Shown here one piece after another: positions 31,110-41,489 of a stretch of DNA of 64,000 nt. Source of the DNA: Diogma glabrata. Lineage: Eukaryota > Arthropoda > Insecta > Diptera > Cylindrotomidae. The position numbers and the translations under genes are program-made. The notes beneath the pieces were generated by a model. That model did not search any database, was not told the DNA's origin, and was given only the letters and a program-made list of their open reading frames with translations. Each line of letters starts with the position of its first letter. Within the stretch, counting starts at the first letter, position 1. Where the stretch lies: assembly GCA_963693315.1 (NCBI GenBank), contig OY856186.1:305986661-306050660 (forward strand), in the 5' to 3' direction.

Positions 31110-31779
31110 TTTATTTTTTATTTATGTATAATTTTTTTAAACCACCAAAATGTATCAAAATAGCTATGTATTATATCCTTCAGCACGTTATGGCGAAAGT
31201 CGTAGTGCTTCAATAAAAAAAAAAAAAAAAAAAAAAACTATATATAACACTGGTTGAAGTCACGTTTCGAGTCTCAAGCATCATTACTTGCGATTCTTTA
31301 TAACATAACAGCACAATATTCACCCGTTTTCTTTCTGCTTTCGATTTCAGAAGTAAAGTTAACATACATCAGCTTAAGAGTTTGTCTAATTACGGACAGT
31401 GGCTTACTCTTACTTTTTTTATTCAGCATGGATTTAACTACACAATTTTGCAAATAGATACAAGAAAAGGAAAAAAAATATTAAGAAATTATCCAGCCAT
31501 TATTATAAAAGAAGTAAATCATATCAACGAATTGGAGAACCGTTAAGGATTCATAGGAAGAGAAGCTGAACAAGGAAGATCACCATTAAATCAAATAAGC
31601 TAAGTTTTTTTTTTATTGTATTTTTCTTATATATATATTTATGGATAGGAATGATTATCAGTATAATTATTAATTTCTTAGTGAAATGATATATTGAATT
31701 AGTAGAAATTAAGAGATTTCAGATTTCATTTCGTCGTGGAGATAATCGATATTCCGTACTTGTTTTTTTTATTTATTAT

Positions 31780-32622
31780 CAGTGTTGCAAAACGAAAAAA
31801 AAAATCGTAACGTTATGCGTTTCGTTTTTATAACATTACTTTAATTTTTTCGGTACGTTATTTCGTTATGAAACACAAAAATATTATATTTTATTATGTT
31901 ATAACGTTATATTTACGTTATTTTACAGATGAATGAAAAGTTTAAAGCTAACCTACTTAACTGCTCAAAAATCGAAAATCTCTAATGGATAGTTATTTCT
32001 TGCATATATGTATAATTACAAAAATATTAAATTTATATATTCATAGTAAAATAAAACTAAATAATTAAATACATTAAAAAAATTTGACTCATTTCAAATT
32101 AAAAATAATAAGTTTTTAACAAAACTATAGGCATTCTTATCAAGAGTTTTCTGCAAATCTGATAGTTTGTTAATGACTATAAGCGTAACTTTTAATAGAT
32201 CTTCAGAATTATTTCTTATATCGGCCAGCATAATAATATTCTTTCTTAAAATTACTCAAAACACCTGTGATGCAGAAACAGCTAGTACAGACTTGATATT
32301 ACTTGAAATATACTTAAAATCTTACAATATATTCATAATGTATTTTGTTACAAATATCAAACAATTTCATAACTACTAAAAATATTGAAAAAGAGCAGAT
32401 AAGTTGGATTTTATACAACCGATTTTAGCGCTTTATTATCATATGATTATACAAAAAGTGTACCAAAAAAACGAATAAATTATTAACGTTATCGTTACGT
32501 TTTACGTTATTGTAACACATTTTAATTTTTAAAACGTTATAACTGTAATTATTACAAATAACGCTATTTCATTTCGTTATTTCGTTTTTGCGTTACGTTA
32601 CGAGTAACGTTTTGCAACACTG
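31780..32622. mobile_element. Non-autonomous hAT element (843 bp) with 8-bp target duplication
   Basis: Terminal inverted repeats begin CAGTGTTGCAAAACG at both ends. TTTATTAT flanks it exactly (31772-31779 and 32623-32630). Subterminal regions are full of AACGTTA-type repeats (AACGTTATGCG, TTACGTTA). No transposase is encoded; the 70-codon ORF at 32167 is unrecognised. It cuts LTR-x. Confidence 0.9.
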
Positions 32623-33171
32623 TTTATTATTATAAGATATGTGCAAAAGTCCAATCCGATTCACGAAGTGAATCACATGTAATCATGGAAATCGGATGGC
32701 TAAATGAATAGGGGTCTATCCGTGAACGGGATATAATCGTTCGAGTGTGTCATCACCAGTGCTGTTTGTTTCTCGAAGGGGATTTCAACAAGGGAAATTT
32801 AAATTGATGCTTGATTTGAGATATAGCAACTATGGAAATCTGGAAATGCAGTTTGGATGATGCTAATGAACTCAAATGAACAATCAGGTTTTCTTTTTTT
32901 TATTATCTATACATAAATTATTATAATTGTTTTTGGTTAATTTCATAAATATACATCATTTTTATAATCTTTTCGTATATGAATATATAATACATTTTGT
33001 TTGGGAAATGAAATCTATCTATCTATCAGACTAGAATCAAAGTAAGAGATTCCCAATCTCAGGGGTCGTCTAGGGGATCAATAGTTATCCGGTGTGTTTC
33101 TTTGTGTTATTAATTTATTGAATTTTGTGTATGAAAAGTCCAAGCCACCTACAGTGGCACTTACTAATAAC

Positions 33172-33189
33172 TGGCGCCGAAACAGGGAC
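33172..33189 (+). promoter_or_regulatory. Primer-binding site of gypsy copy 2
   Basis: TGGCGCCGAAACAGGGAC follows the LTR end region (TAAGAGATTCCCAATCTC at 33041, GAAAAGTCCA at 33133, then AATAAC). It is identical to the site at 6623. A tRNA-Lys-type primer is plausible. Confidence 0.75.
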
Positions 33190-33555
33190 GGACCGATTGT
33201 TTCTTTAATATAATAATATAATACCGCAACTACGGTTAAATGGTTAAATTTTTGGTAATATAATAATTTTAATAATTTGATGTTATTCTGGCGCAATTTT
33301 GAATTTCTTTTGGGATAATTGGTGGATTAAACCAGTTTGTGTTTTTTTATATAACCAGGTTTGGGGTTATAAAATTCATCGTATAGATAATTGTAACAAG
33401 TTATATTATTTAGGATAAACCGGTATTTACTGGTTTTAAATTTAAATATTAGTAGTATCATTACACGTTTTTTTTGGTTAATGATTTTGATTTTTATTGT
33501 CGGAACAATTTTTTTTTGTTTAAATTTAGGAATATTTTTTTTTATTATATATATA

Positions 33556-34023
33556 ATGTATTGTAAGAGACAGCAGGGGCAGAGGAGCTTCAATGGTGAA
33601 GACGTGGTAGAGGTTCGGTCCCTCTTCAACGGGGTCCAGATCGTACGAAGGGGAAACAGGGAGAAGGAAGTAGGACGGGTCTACAGACCTGTCCTACAGA
33701 GAACGAGACCTGGGGATCGAGGTGAGCCAGATCCACATTCGGAACAGATAGTTGGAGACCTCCTGGAACAGCTGATCCAGGATCTCCCTCTGTCAGAGCC
33801 GAATGTGGGCTGGCGTGAAAGGAAGAGGGTCTCCAGGAATCGGAAATCGACCCTGAAGAAGAGGATCCGGAATAAGAAGAAGAAGGAAGAGAGTCGCTTG
33901 GTCGTGGAGATGGAGTCTTCCTCGACCAAGGATACTCAAGCGGTGGAGCTGGTCGAGGAGGTTTCCATCTCACCGACCACGCGACAGGTAGAGGAGTGGT
34001 CCACAGGTGGCTCCTGTCCCTGA
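33556..34023 (+). CDS. Leader accessory ORF of the gypsy family, copy 2
   Basis: The open frame starts upstream at 33481, but the ATG at 33556 is preferred because similarity with copy 1 begins there (CKRQ). Shared blocks are VRSLFNGVQIV, LLEQLIQDL and a basic stretch WRERKRVSRNRKSTLKKRIR, followed by an acidic and Ser-rich tail (EMESSS, then EEVSISP). 155 codons with no stop. It lies between the primer-binding site and gag, where gypsy elements usually have no ORF. I do not recognise a family. The basic segment resembles RNA-binding or nuclear-localisation arginine motifs, which is only a suggestion. Confidence 0.55.
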   Translation: MYCKRQQGQRSFNGEDVVEVRSLFNGVQIVRRGNREKEVGRVYRPVLQRTRPGDRGEPDPHSEQIVGDLLEQLIQDLPLSEPNVGWRERKRVSRNRKSTLKKRIRNKKKKEESRLVVEMESSSTKDTQAVELVEEVSISPTTRQVEEWSTGGSCP

Positions 34024-34218
34024 CTGCAGGATTAGTTAAAAGAACTAATTGTTTTTTAATTTGAAAAAAAAAACGTTTAGGGACAGCAATTTTTTTTTGG
34101 GGATTGTTTTTTTGTGCTGTCATTTGGAAAAATAATCTATTTTTTAATTTGAAAAAAAAACCGTTTTGGGGAAGCAGTTTTTTTGAAATTTTTTTATGCT
34201 ACCACATGGTATATAGAT

Positions 34219-34403
34219 TGTACATATTGTAAATATTTTTGGTATACTATTGTACATATATTTTGTGTACCATGTAACATATTTTTTTTATATATATAGT
34301 ACAATTTTTGTACATAATGTACATAATGTAATTAAATTTTGTAAATAGTCATTGTGAATATAAATATTGTACATATCTTTATTGTACATATTTTTTGTAC
34401 ATA
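34219..34403 (+). promoter_or_regulatory. Cluster of nine TGTANATA (Pumilio-type) motifs, copy 2
   Basis: Exact matches start at 34219, 34228, 34251, 34309, 34318, 34340, 34368, 34383 and 34396; seven are TGTACATA and two TGTAAATA. The cluster lies after the leader ORF, as in copy 1. Spacer sequence is T-rich and differs between the copies. UGUANAUA is the PUF-family RNA recognition core. Confidence 0.55.
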
Positions 34404-35575
34404 TTTCGTAATGTAGAGAGTTTTTTTTTGGAACTTTTTTTTGTGTACCAGGGTTTAATTAATATTTTCTCTTTCACAGCGGTAGGCCTAACAAGCCATC
34501 CATAGAGCTTCACTCTTTAACGTTAATGACGTTCTTAGGTCGCCGATGGCCATCGGGGTTATGCGATCGAAGAACATTGGTTTCTTCTCTTCATTCGGCG
34601 AGGAAGTCCTCAGGGACGAGGAGTGGTGTTGCTGTGTTTGTACTTAGGTGCAAACCAGTAATACCATTCTTTGCTCAAAGGCTTCTTCGGTGTAATGAAG
34701 AGAAGAACCAATTATACTTTGCTTTCAGGATCAGAGGCTTCACCTCATACAAATTCAAAAAACTTTTCCATTTTTCCACTTAGCTTTTACAATAGAACGG
34801 TTTTTCGTAGAGTTTAGGATTTGAAGTCTGGTGCTCGGGGGCGTTCTTCAACTTTCGCATTAGGTTTAGTTGTAATTTATTTGTAGGTTAAACAAGCACA
34901 ACTGGGTCAGTAGAAATGGACCAAAGGTCTAATCGTGACAGTTGTGATTGTTTTATTAGGTTGGGGAGAAACTGTTCTGTAGAATCTGGTCGTTAGGGGC
35001 TTTTCTAGTCAGTTCTCACATGCATTGTTGGAGTGGGCTCGCGAACGCGATATTTTAAATTTAAACAAAATGGATATTGTACCATACTTACTTTTTAAAT
35101 TGTCTCCAGACGAATCTTGATTTTGGGAATCTCTTATCTTATTAAATAAAAATAAAATAAATCAAACAAATTTTTCAAAAAATTAAATAAATAATTTTTA
35201 TTAAATAAAATAATTTTTTTTAGAATTAAATAATTTTAGGTAGCTAAATAAAATAAATTTTCTTAATTAAGCAAGTAACGTCAAGATATAAATAAATATT
35301 CTTTGTTTTTTTAAAAAAATAAATAAATATTTCGAAGTTAAGACGGTGCATCCGATGAATAAACATTCTTTTGAATATTTTTTATTTTTCAATTTTTTTT
35401 AAAAATAAATAAATATTTTTAGGGGTGCTATCGTCAATAAATAATTTTAGGTATATAATTAATTCTGAAATTTCAGCATATCTGAAATTAAATAAATAAA
35501 TTATATTTTTATATACAATATTTTAGGAATTTTTGTGAAAGGTGAAGCAAAGATTGGGCACGACAGTGGTCTTTT
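34404..35575 (+). other. Gypsy leader: stem-loop and AT-rich segment
   Basis: TTGGTTTCTTCTCTTCATT (34577-34595) pairs with AATGAAGAGAAGAACCAA (34694-34711) with one bulged T, giving an 18-bp stem around a 98-nt loop. Near 35117-35138, TTTTGGGAATCTCTTATCTT is complementary to the LTR signature TAAGAGATTCCCAA at 33041. The stretch 35140-35520 is A/T-rich with repeated AAATAAATA. The 85-codon ORF at 34526 spans the stem and is not supported as a gene. Confidence 0.5.
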
Positions 35576-36999
35576 TTGTTCTTTTACGAAATTTTGTTTT
35601 TGAAAAAACTTTTGTGTTTTCGAATTGGGCGTTCGTTGTTCTTTCGTTTTTGCGTTTTTCATTATTTTTACATTTACAGCGTACTAACTACATTTTTTTT
35701 GTTGGGAATTGGTTTTAGTATTGTTGGTGTTTGCGAGTTCATAATTTTACGGGTTTTACCATCAAAATGTCAAACCAACTATGACGTTGACCATCCGTTC
35801 TATGGTCTGGAACCCACCGAACTGCAGGTCGAATGTTTGGTTCGGGGTGTGAACTTCGGGGGGGTCGATTGGGCAGAGGAACTGCGAAACGTGGTGCAGG
35901 CAGCACAACTTATTTTAAATCAAGTACGACGACTTCAGTCACCGATTGATCAGACCTTCTTAGATGGTTTGGCGAATCGAGTGTTACATTACACGGGTAG
36001 GATGAATAGGTTGGGTCCTCGCAATGACTTGCAAGAAGCCCGCACCTACGCTATCTCACAATTGTCACGCGCTTGGAATATAATAGGATCGTTGTCAACA
36101 CGTCCAATTATGCAGAGTAAACCAGGAGTATCATCTGCTCCATCTGCTTCACTTGCCTTCCAACCAGATGAGAGATCCACACCGATCCCAGTACGGCCAA
36201 TATCGGAAACAATACATAGTCTGAATCGTCCAAATCAGCAACAACAGAGACGGTCAGATCAATTGCCATCGGCGTATTTCCAGCAATCGGGCTTGAGGGC
36301 AGAGGACTTTGCAATACCACAATTGGGTCCAACATTCCAAGCTGAACACTTACACAACAATCCAGCATTGGTACAACAACAATTATTAAATCGTTCATCA
36401 GTACCACAGGTACAACCACTACCAGTATATCCACCAGTTCCACTAACAGCACCACCACCATACAACCAACCTCCTCAGGTATGGCGTGACGCGGCTCCAG
36501 CGTTAGCACCAGTGGAGTACCGAGGGGTTCGTGGGAACAATTTGAGTCGTTATGACTCAAATTGGGTTCCAACCTTCACAGGAGATGGTCACTCTCCTGA
36601 TGTTCATGAGTTTGTTCACAGAGTTGAGGCGGCTGCCAGGAGGGACCGTGTGAATTGGGACGACCTTAGGTCTATCGTTCCACGGTATCTCAAGGGGGCT
36701 GCCGACAGATACTATCTGAATTTAACTCATGAATATGAGGTGGTGACCTATCCAGTGCTAAGGGAGGGACTCCTACAAACCTTCGGTACGCTCACTGATG
36801 ATAAGGCGATCTTGCGAGTTCTTCTGAACCGCAAACAAAAGTCAAAGGAGAGCGTGTATGAGTACCTGGTGGAGATTGGTTCGTTAAACCGTCGCTTAGC
36901 ACGTCCATTTGCTGATCGTGAAATGCTAGAGATTGCTCGGGAGGGACTGAGTGTGGAGCTCAAAAATGCTACACTTGCAGCAACAATACATTCAATGGA
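35576..36999 (+). pseudogene. Gypsy gag, 5' part (interrupted by a LINE)
   Basis: The open frame runs from 35576, but similarity to a Gag is convincing only from about 35790 (DHPFYGLEPTELQVECLVRG). An ATG at 35767 (AAAATGTCAAACC) in the +1 frame looks like the original start, implying a 1-bp change just after it. A Pro/Gln-rich linker follows, and then the capsid-like region: WVPTFTGDGHSPDVHEFVHR, VPRYLKGAADRYYLNL, LREGLLQTFGTLTDDKAILR and ARPFADREMLEIAREGLS. At 36999 the frame enters a LINE; the remaining 34 bp of the frame are LINE sequence. Gag continues at 41486. Confidence 0.8.
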
Positions 37000-37263
37000 A
37001 TATTCAATATGGCGTACGAGTAACAACTCTTGATTGATCGCTCTAGGAAAATTAAAGTTTTTGTGAAACAAATGTGCGTTTCATAGTGTACATATATAAG
37101 ATATAAAGTTCTTGTTAAATAAGTTATTAAATAAAAACATTATAAAGTGTTTATTGCCAAATAATAAAAAGTTATAATTCATAATTTTTTTTGTGTGTGA
37201 AATTGAGTAAAATCATATATCAAAACAGGTTAGTTTTGTTAAACAAATAACAATCTGTATAAA

Positions 37264-38160
37264 ATGGTAGGAAAAACGAGAGCAAACCTTCTAGTTGAAT
37301 TAGATAAGTCATTATCATGTAAAAATACCAACAAGAAAAAGAGTTCTTGTAATTCAGGTGACAATATATCGCATGGTGATCTAATGGCTGCTATTACAAA
37401 TTTTCAATCAACCATCAACCAACAATTCAATCAACTCAACAAGGTAATAAATTCGATTGTTGATGAAAATAAATCCACTCAGATTAAAATTAAAACCCTT
37501 GAAGAAAATGTTAATAATAATAGTGACGAACTGAATGCTATTAAATACGAATTAAACTTTCTTAAACAAGAAAAGTTTTTCAATGATGTCATTATTACGG
37601 GTCTACAAACAACTACATCGGCTACAGAAATATTACAAAAACTTGATTCGATTTACAAATTTGGCATGGATTCAGTTCTACAAGCATATGTAAAGGTCAA
37701 TGACTACAAGAAATCTCGTCACAATAGCAAAACAAATAACCATAATGTGACAATGATAATTAAATTCAATAATAGTAAATCAAAATCAACTCTTATGTCA
37801 ACTAAGAAAAGTATGGGCCCGTTATATAATAACGATATTTTTGCCTCGTCAAATCTATCTGGATCCAGTAGTAAGGATAAGGAGATTTATATAAATGATC
37901 GAATCACACCATATAATCTAGAACTTCTTAGTGCATTATCTGTTTTAAAAAAAAGGAAAATTATTGCCCATTCGTGGTACCGTTTTGGCAATGTATACGC
38001 AAGAATTAACTCAGCGGATACTTCAAATATTCTAATCAAACACACCAATGATATTTTACGTCTATCAAGTCAAATAACAGATGATGAAGTTACTGACGAT
38101 GATGATGGACATGTGGATGACGTAAGAGATGAAGATGACGTAGTGGATGATAATTGTTAA
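37264..38160 (+). CDS. CR1/Jockey-group LINE ORF1, coiled-coil protein with FP25K-like region
   Basis: 298 codons. Residues about 55-105 form a heptad-rich coiled coil (FNQLNKVINSIVDENKSTQI, IKTLEENVNNNSDELNAIKY). Then comes FFNDVIITGL and a C-terminal block EIYINDRITPYNLELLSALS with KRKIIAHSWYRFGNVYARIN, which resembles the FP25K-like domain found in ORF1 of several Jockey/CR1-group LINEs. There are no CCHC knuckles. The last 30 residues are strongly acidic. Expected role: trimer-forming RNA chaperone for the LINE RNA. Confidence 0.7.
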   Translation: MVGKTRANLLVELDKSLSCKNTNKKKSSCNSGDNISHGDLMAAITNFQSTINQQFNQLNKVINSIVDENKSTQIKIKTLEENVNNNSDELNAIKYELNFLKQEKFFNDVIITGLQTTTSATEILQKLDSIYKFGMDSVLQAYVKVNDYKKSRHNSKTNNHNVTMIIKFNNSKSKSTLMSTKKSMGPLYNNDIFASSNLSGSSSKDKEIYINDRITPYNLELLSALSVLKKRKIIAHSWYRFGNVYARINSADTSNILIKHTNDILRLSSQITDDEVTDDDDGHVDDVRDEDDVVDDNC

Positions 38161-38322
38161 ACAAAAAACATAATCGACAAAAACAAATTGCAGTAAAATA
38201 CAGTATTTCCTATCGATCAACCAACAAATGAATAAGTTTTGTTAAATTTAAATTTTTTTGTTCTATTTTTTGTAAATAAAATTAAATTTAACTTTATTTT
38301 TTAGAGATAATCAAACACAATT

Positions 38323-41229
38323 ATGAATATTCTTAATACGAGTGGCGTAAACAAACATTACTTAGACTTAAGTAAATTTAAGAAATCAACTGAAAGTTTA
38401 AATGTTAATAATGCAATTGTCATACTATATATAAATATTAATAGGATACATAACAAACTAGAAGGAATAGAAGAACTATTATCTGAAACTATAAAAATTA
38501 AGGTTGACGTTGTTATCTTGATCGAAACTTTTTTGGGTAAGAATGAAACACAATTTTATAATTTAAATAATTATGATGCATTTCATGTCTGTCGTGAAGG
38601 TCGAATGGGTGGTGGTGTAACAATATTTACAAGAAAATATTTAATGTGCGAAATAAATCATAGGGAATCTTTCTTAGAATTTGATTTCCTTGCAATAAAA
38701 TCTCGAAAAACCAAATTAATGATTGCAGGTGTTTATAGACCACCTCATACAGATGAATTTAGATTTATTGATTTTTTAAATGAAAAGATGGAAAAATTTC
38801 ATAGTTATGTTATTGTAGGGGATATTAATATAAACCTATTAAACAATCGTGACTCATCTGTTATCAACTATCTTAATACTGTACAGTTGAATAATTTCTC
38901 GGTGGTAAATGAAATAAATGCTACCTATATTACTCGTCGTAACAATTCAATTGGTACAGTTATAGATCATATTCTATGCCCTAAATCTATCAATAGAAAA
39001 TTTCATGTATTATATGATGATACTTATTTGAGTGACCATAAATTGTTGTTATTCAGTTATACCAAGTATTTGAACTCAGCTTCCGAACCATTAATAGTAA
39101 CTAGTACCAATAAAAAGAAAATTGACTTGTTTATTGAAAATTATAATTTTACGAATGTTACATGCAACGAATTCTATGAAGCTCTCTGCGACGAAATAAT
39201 CAAACATGAAAAATCGTTCATAATCAAACCGAAAGGCCAGAGGAGTTTCTCGAAGCCATGGTTTACAGAGTCCCTGAAAAATGATATAAAAAAGAGAAAC
39301 AAACTTTATAAATTAAAAAAAACATACCCACAAAACAGTACATTTACATCCTCGTTTAAGATAATAAAAAAAAGTATACAAGACGAAGTAATAAGGCTTA
39401 AATCTGAATATTACACTTCCAAGTTTTCGGATTATAAAAATAACCCCAAAAAATTCTGGTCTCTTATAAATGAAATACTCACAAACCACTGTGGAAATAC
39501 ATTAGTATCTGAACAAATCACACTTAAAATTGGGCCAACATTAGTGATAGATCAAGAAGTTATAGTCGAGAAATTTAATTCATTTTTCAATGATATAGGA
39601 ACTAAATTGACAAGTTCTCTAAAGGCGCTACCTGATAATATTAATCCTAATGAAACTCAAGAAACTACGCTGAATGTCTTTTCAAATACCACTGAGCAGG
39701 AAATATGTAATATTATAGCTAACCTCGATCCTACAAGTGCAAAAGGTTGGGATAACATATCTCCATCCATGATAAAACAATATTCTTCTAAAATAGCAGG
39801 CCTTTTAAGTGAAGGAATAAATACTTGTTTTAAAGAAAAGGTTTTCCCAGACAAACTAAAAATTGCAAGAATAACGCCGATCTTCAAATCTGGTGACAAA
39901 ACAGACCTCAATAATTATCGACCCATATCAATTCTTCCTATTAATTCTAAAATATATGAACGAGCAATATTTAACAGAATTAAATCACACATAAAAGACA
40001 ATAAGATACTTCATCAAAACCAATTTGGGTTTTTGGAGAACAGCAGCACGTTATCGGCTACACTTAATCTAATGGAAAAAATTTATAATAACATTGAAGC
40101 AAAAAAACACACAGCATGTATTTTCATAGATCTCAGAAAAGCCTTTGATTGTGTAGATTATATAATATTGATAATGAAATTAGAAATATACGGTATTACT
40201 GGTGATGCATTGGATCTAGTTAAAAATTATTTAACTAATCGAAAACAATTTGTTAGAGTAAATAAATTTAAATCCAAACTTTTAACTTTGAAATGTGGAG
40301 TACCTCAAGGTTCAATTTTAGGTCCTCTCTTGTTCATCATTTACATTAATGATATATTTAATCTTCCATTACGTGGTATAATCCAGCTTTTTGCCGATGA
40401 TGCTGTATTGACTTATGGTGAAATGAGTTCATGTGAACTTAAAGACAATATGGAACATGATTTAAAACTCATTGAAAGTTGGCTTAGCAAAAATAAACTT
40501 TTATTAAACATAGAAAAAACAAAGTTTGTTATATTTAGAGCTAATATTCGATTTCCTTCTTTTGATGAAATCAGCTTTAACGGGAATGTAGTTAAACGTT
40601 CCGAACAATGTCAATATTTAGGACTTCAAATAGATTCGAGATTAAATTGGTCCAATCACATTAACAACATCAAATCAAAAATAGCTCCAATTATTGGAGT
40701 TCTCAAAAGAGTAGGCAAGTTTCTAAAAAAGGACGTCGCGTTAAACATTTATTACTCACATATTTTGTCACACCTACTATATATGGCACCAATATGGGGT
40801 GCAGTTTGTTCAACTCGAATAGATGATCTACAAATATTACAAAACAAAGCCATTAAAGCCTTATTTGGATTGAATAAATTCACACCAACTAAGCTATTAT
40901 ATAACACCTCCCTATTGCCTATACGAAAATTGATCATCTATGAGTTTTTACTAACAATATATAAAATGGAAAACAAGCTTCTGAAATTCAATAACTATCT
41001 CACCACCAACCATGAAATCACTGAGAGACAGACACGAAATGCATTAAATTATCGTTTACCTCATTATACACTTCTAATAACAAGAAATAGTATATTTTAC
41101 AATGGTTTTGATCAATTTAACAAGCTACCATCAACAGTTAAAACTTTAAGATTGACTTATTTTAAAAAAGAAATCAAATTAAAGTTATTCAATGATTTTA
41201 TCATCGAATATAATATGACACATGCATAA
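38323..41229 (+). CDS. CR1/Jockey-group LINE ORF2: endonuclease and reverse transcriptase
   Basis: 968 codons without stops. The endonuclease shows ILYININRIHNKLEGIEELL, VVILIETFLGKNE, GRMGGGVTIF, GVYRPPH, VGDININLL and LSDHKLLLF. The reverse transcriptase shows NNYRPISILPINSKIYERAI, FIDLRKAFDCV, CGVPQGSILGPLLFIIYIND and catalytic FADDAVLTYG (Phe 690). The C-terminal tail (YFKKEIKLKLFNDF) is typical of CR1-like elements. No RNase H. The 162-bp gap after ORF1 is A/T-rich. It looks functional and is a close relative of LINE A. Confidence 0.9.
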   Translation: MNILNTSGVNKHYLDLSKFKKSTESLNVNNAIVILYININRIHNKLEGIEELLSETIKIKVDVVILIETFLGKNETQFYNLNNYDAFHVCREGRMGGGVTIFTRKYLMCEINHRESFLEFDFLAIKSRKTKLMIAGVYRPPHTDEFRFIDFLNEKMEKFHSYVIVGDININLLNNRDSSVINYLNTVQLNNFSVVNEINATYITRRNNSIGTVIDHILCPKSINRKFHVLYDDTYLSDHKLLLFSYTKYLNSASEPLIVTSTNKKKIDLFIENYNFTNVTCNEFYEALCDEIIKHEKSFIIKPKGQRSFSKPWFTESLKNDIKKRNKLYKLKKTYPQNSTFTSSFKIIKKSIQDEVIRLKSEYYTSKFSDYKNNPKKFWSLINEILTNHCGNTLVSEQITLKIGPTLVIDQEVIVEKFNSFFNDIGTKLTSSLKALPDNINPNETQETTLNVFSNTTEQEICNIIANLDPTSAKGWDNISPSMIKQYSSKIAGLLSEGINTCFKEKVFPDKLKIARITPIFKSGDKTDLNNYRPISILPINSKIYERAIFNRIKSHIKDNKILHQNQFGFLENSSTLSATLNLMEKIYNNIEAKKHTACIFIDLRKAFDCVDYIILIMKLEIYGITGDALDLVKNYLTNRKQFVRVNKFKSKLLTLKCGVPQGSILGPLLFIIYINDIFNLPLRGIIQLFADDAVLTYGEMSSCELKDNMEHDLKLIESWLSKNKLLLNIEKTKFVIFRANIRFPSFDEISFNGNVVKRSEQCQYLGLQIDSRLNWSNHINNIKSKIAPIIGVLKRVGKFLKKDVALNIYYSHILSHLLYMAPIWGAVCSTRIDDLQILQNKAIKALFGLNKFTPTKLLYNTSLLPIRKLIIYEFLLTIYKMENKLLKFNNYLTTNHEITERQTRNALNYRLPHYTLLITRNSIFYNGFDQFNKLPSTVKTLRLTYFKKEIKLKLFNDFIIEYNMTHA

Positions 41230-41450
41230 TTAATTGAAAACGAATTATGTTTCGCAGCACGCCTCGTATATTTATTAGAAATAATTATAAATTTAAAAAC
41301 TAAAAAAGAAAATTTCTAGCTTAAAAATAAAGTAATTGTAACTAAAGTATTTGTATAGTTTGTAGAGTTCTACTTTTACGTTATATAATATAAATGTTGT
41401 AACATAATGTATATTTTCCTAATTCTAAATTTCAAATTTGTGGAAAATAA

Positions 41451-41485
<35 letters not shown>

Positions 41486-41489
<4 letters not shown>

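Larger units (their letters stand above)
25934..31236 (+). mobile_element. Full-length I-type non-LTR retrotransposon with 14-bp target duplication
   Basis: Starts CAGTTTATTTTTAACTGC and ends in a run of about 24 A. The 14-mer ACTATATATAACAC is present unaltered at 25920-25933 and 31237-31250. Between them are two complete ORFs, overlapping by 11 bp. A perfect TSD, intact frames and an unbroken A tail point to recent insertion. The RNase H domain and three-knuckle ORF1 place it in the I/Jockey-like group, most like the I clade. Confidence 0.9.
25302..32663. mobile_element. Solo LTR (LTR-x) inserted in the gypsy 5' LTR, itself interrupted twice
   Basis: Proposed start TGTACCAATTTTATTTTC and end AAAAGTCCAATCCGATTCA, flanked by CGAA at 25298-25301 and 32664-32667. 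Without the LINE (25934-31236 plus one TSD) and the hAT element (31780-32622) it is about 1.2 kb, equal to the other solo LTRs here. Signatures AAATAAGCTAAG (31596), TTAAGAGATTTCAG (31708) and AAAAGTCCA (32645) are present. The left boundary rests on the 4-bp duplication, so it is less certain than the right one. Confidence 0.55.
37000..41484 (+). mobile_element. Full-length CR1/Jockey-group LINE inserted in gypsy gag
   Basis: Insertion is between ...CATTCAATGGA and GATGAACTTCGG of gag; AATGGA occurs at both borders (36994-36999 and 41485-41490), consistent with a short TSD, although the A tail makes its left edge ambiguous. It has a 5' UTR, ORF1 (37264), ORF2 (38323) and a tail of about 33 A with AATAAA. 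Both ORFs are intact. Precise restoration of the gag frame shows the insertion borders clearly. Confidence 0.85.

Noticed and set aside
31254..31457. 67-codon ORF after the I-type LINE
   Set aside because: Lies within LTR-x sequence; LTRs of this family carry no conserved ORF.
33626..34123. Minus-strand ORF of 165 codons
   Set aside because: Antisense of the leader ORF; low-complexity Pro/Ser content follows from the purine-rich sense strand.
36108..36572. Minus-strand ORF of 154 codons
   Set aside because: Antisense of the Pro/Gln-rich gag linker.
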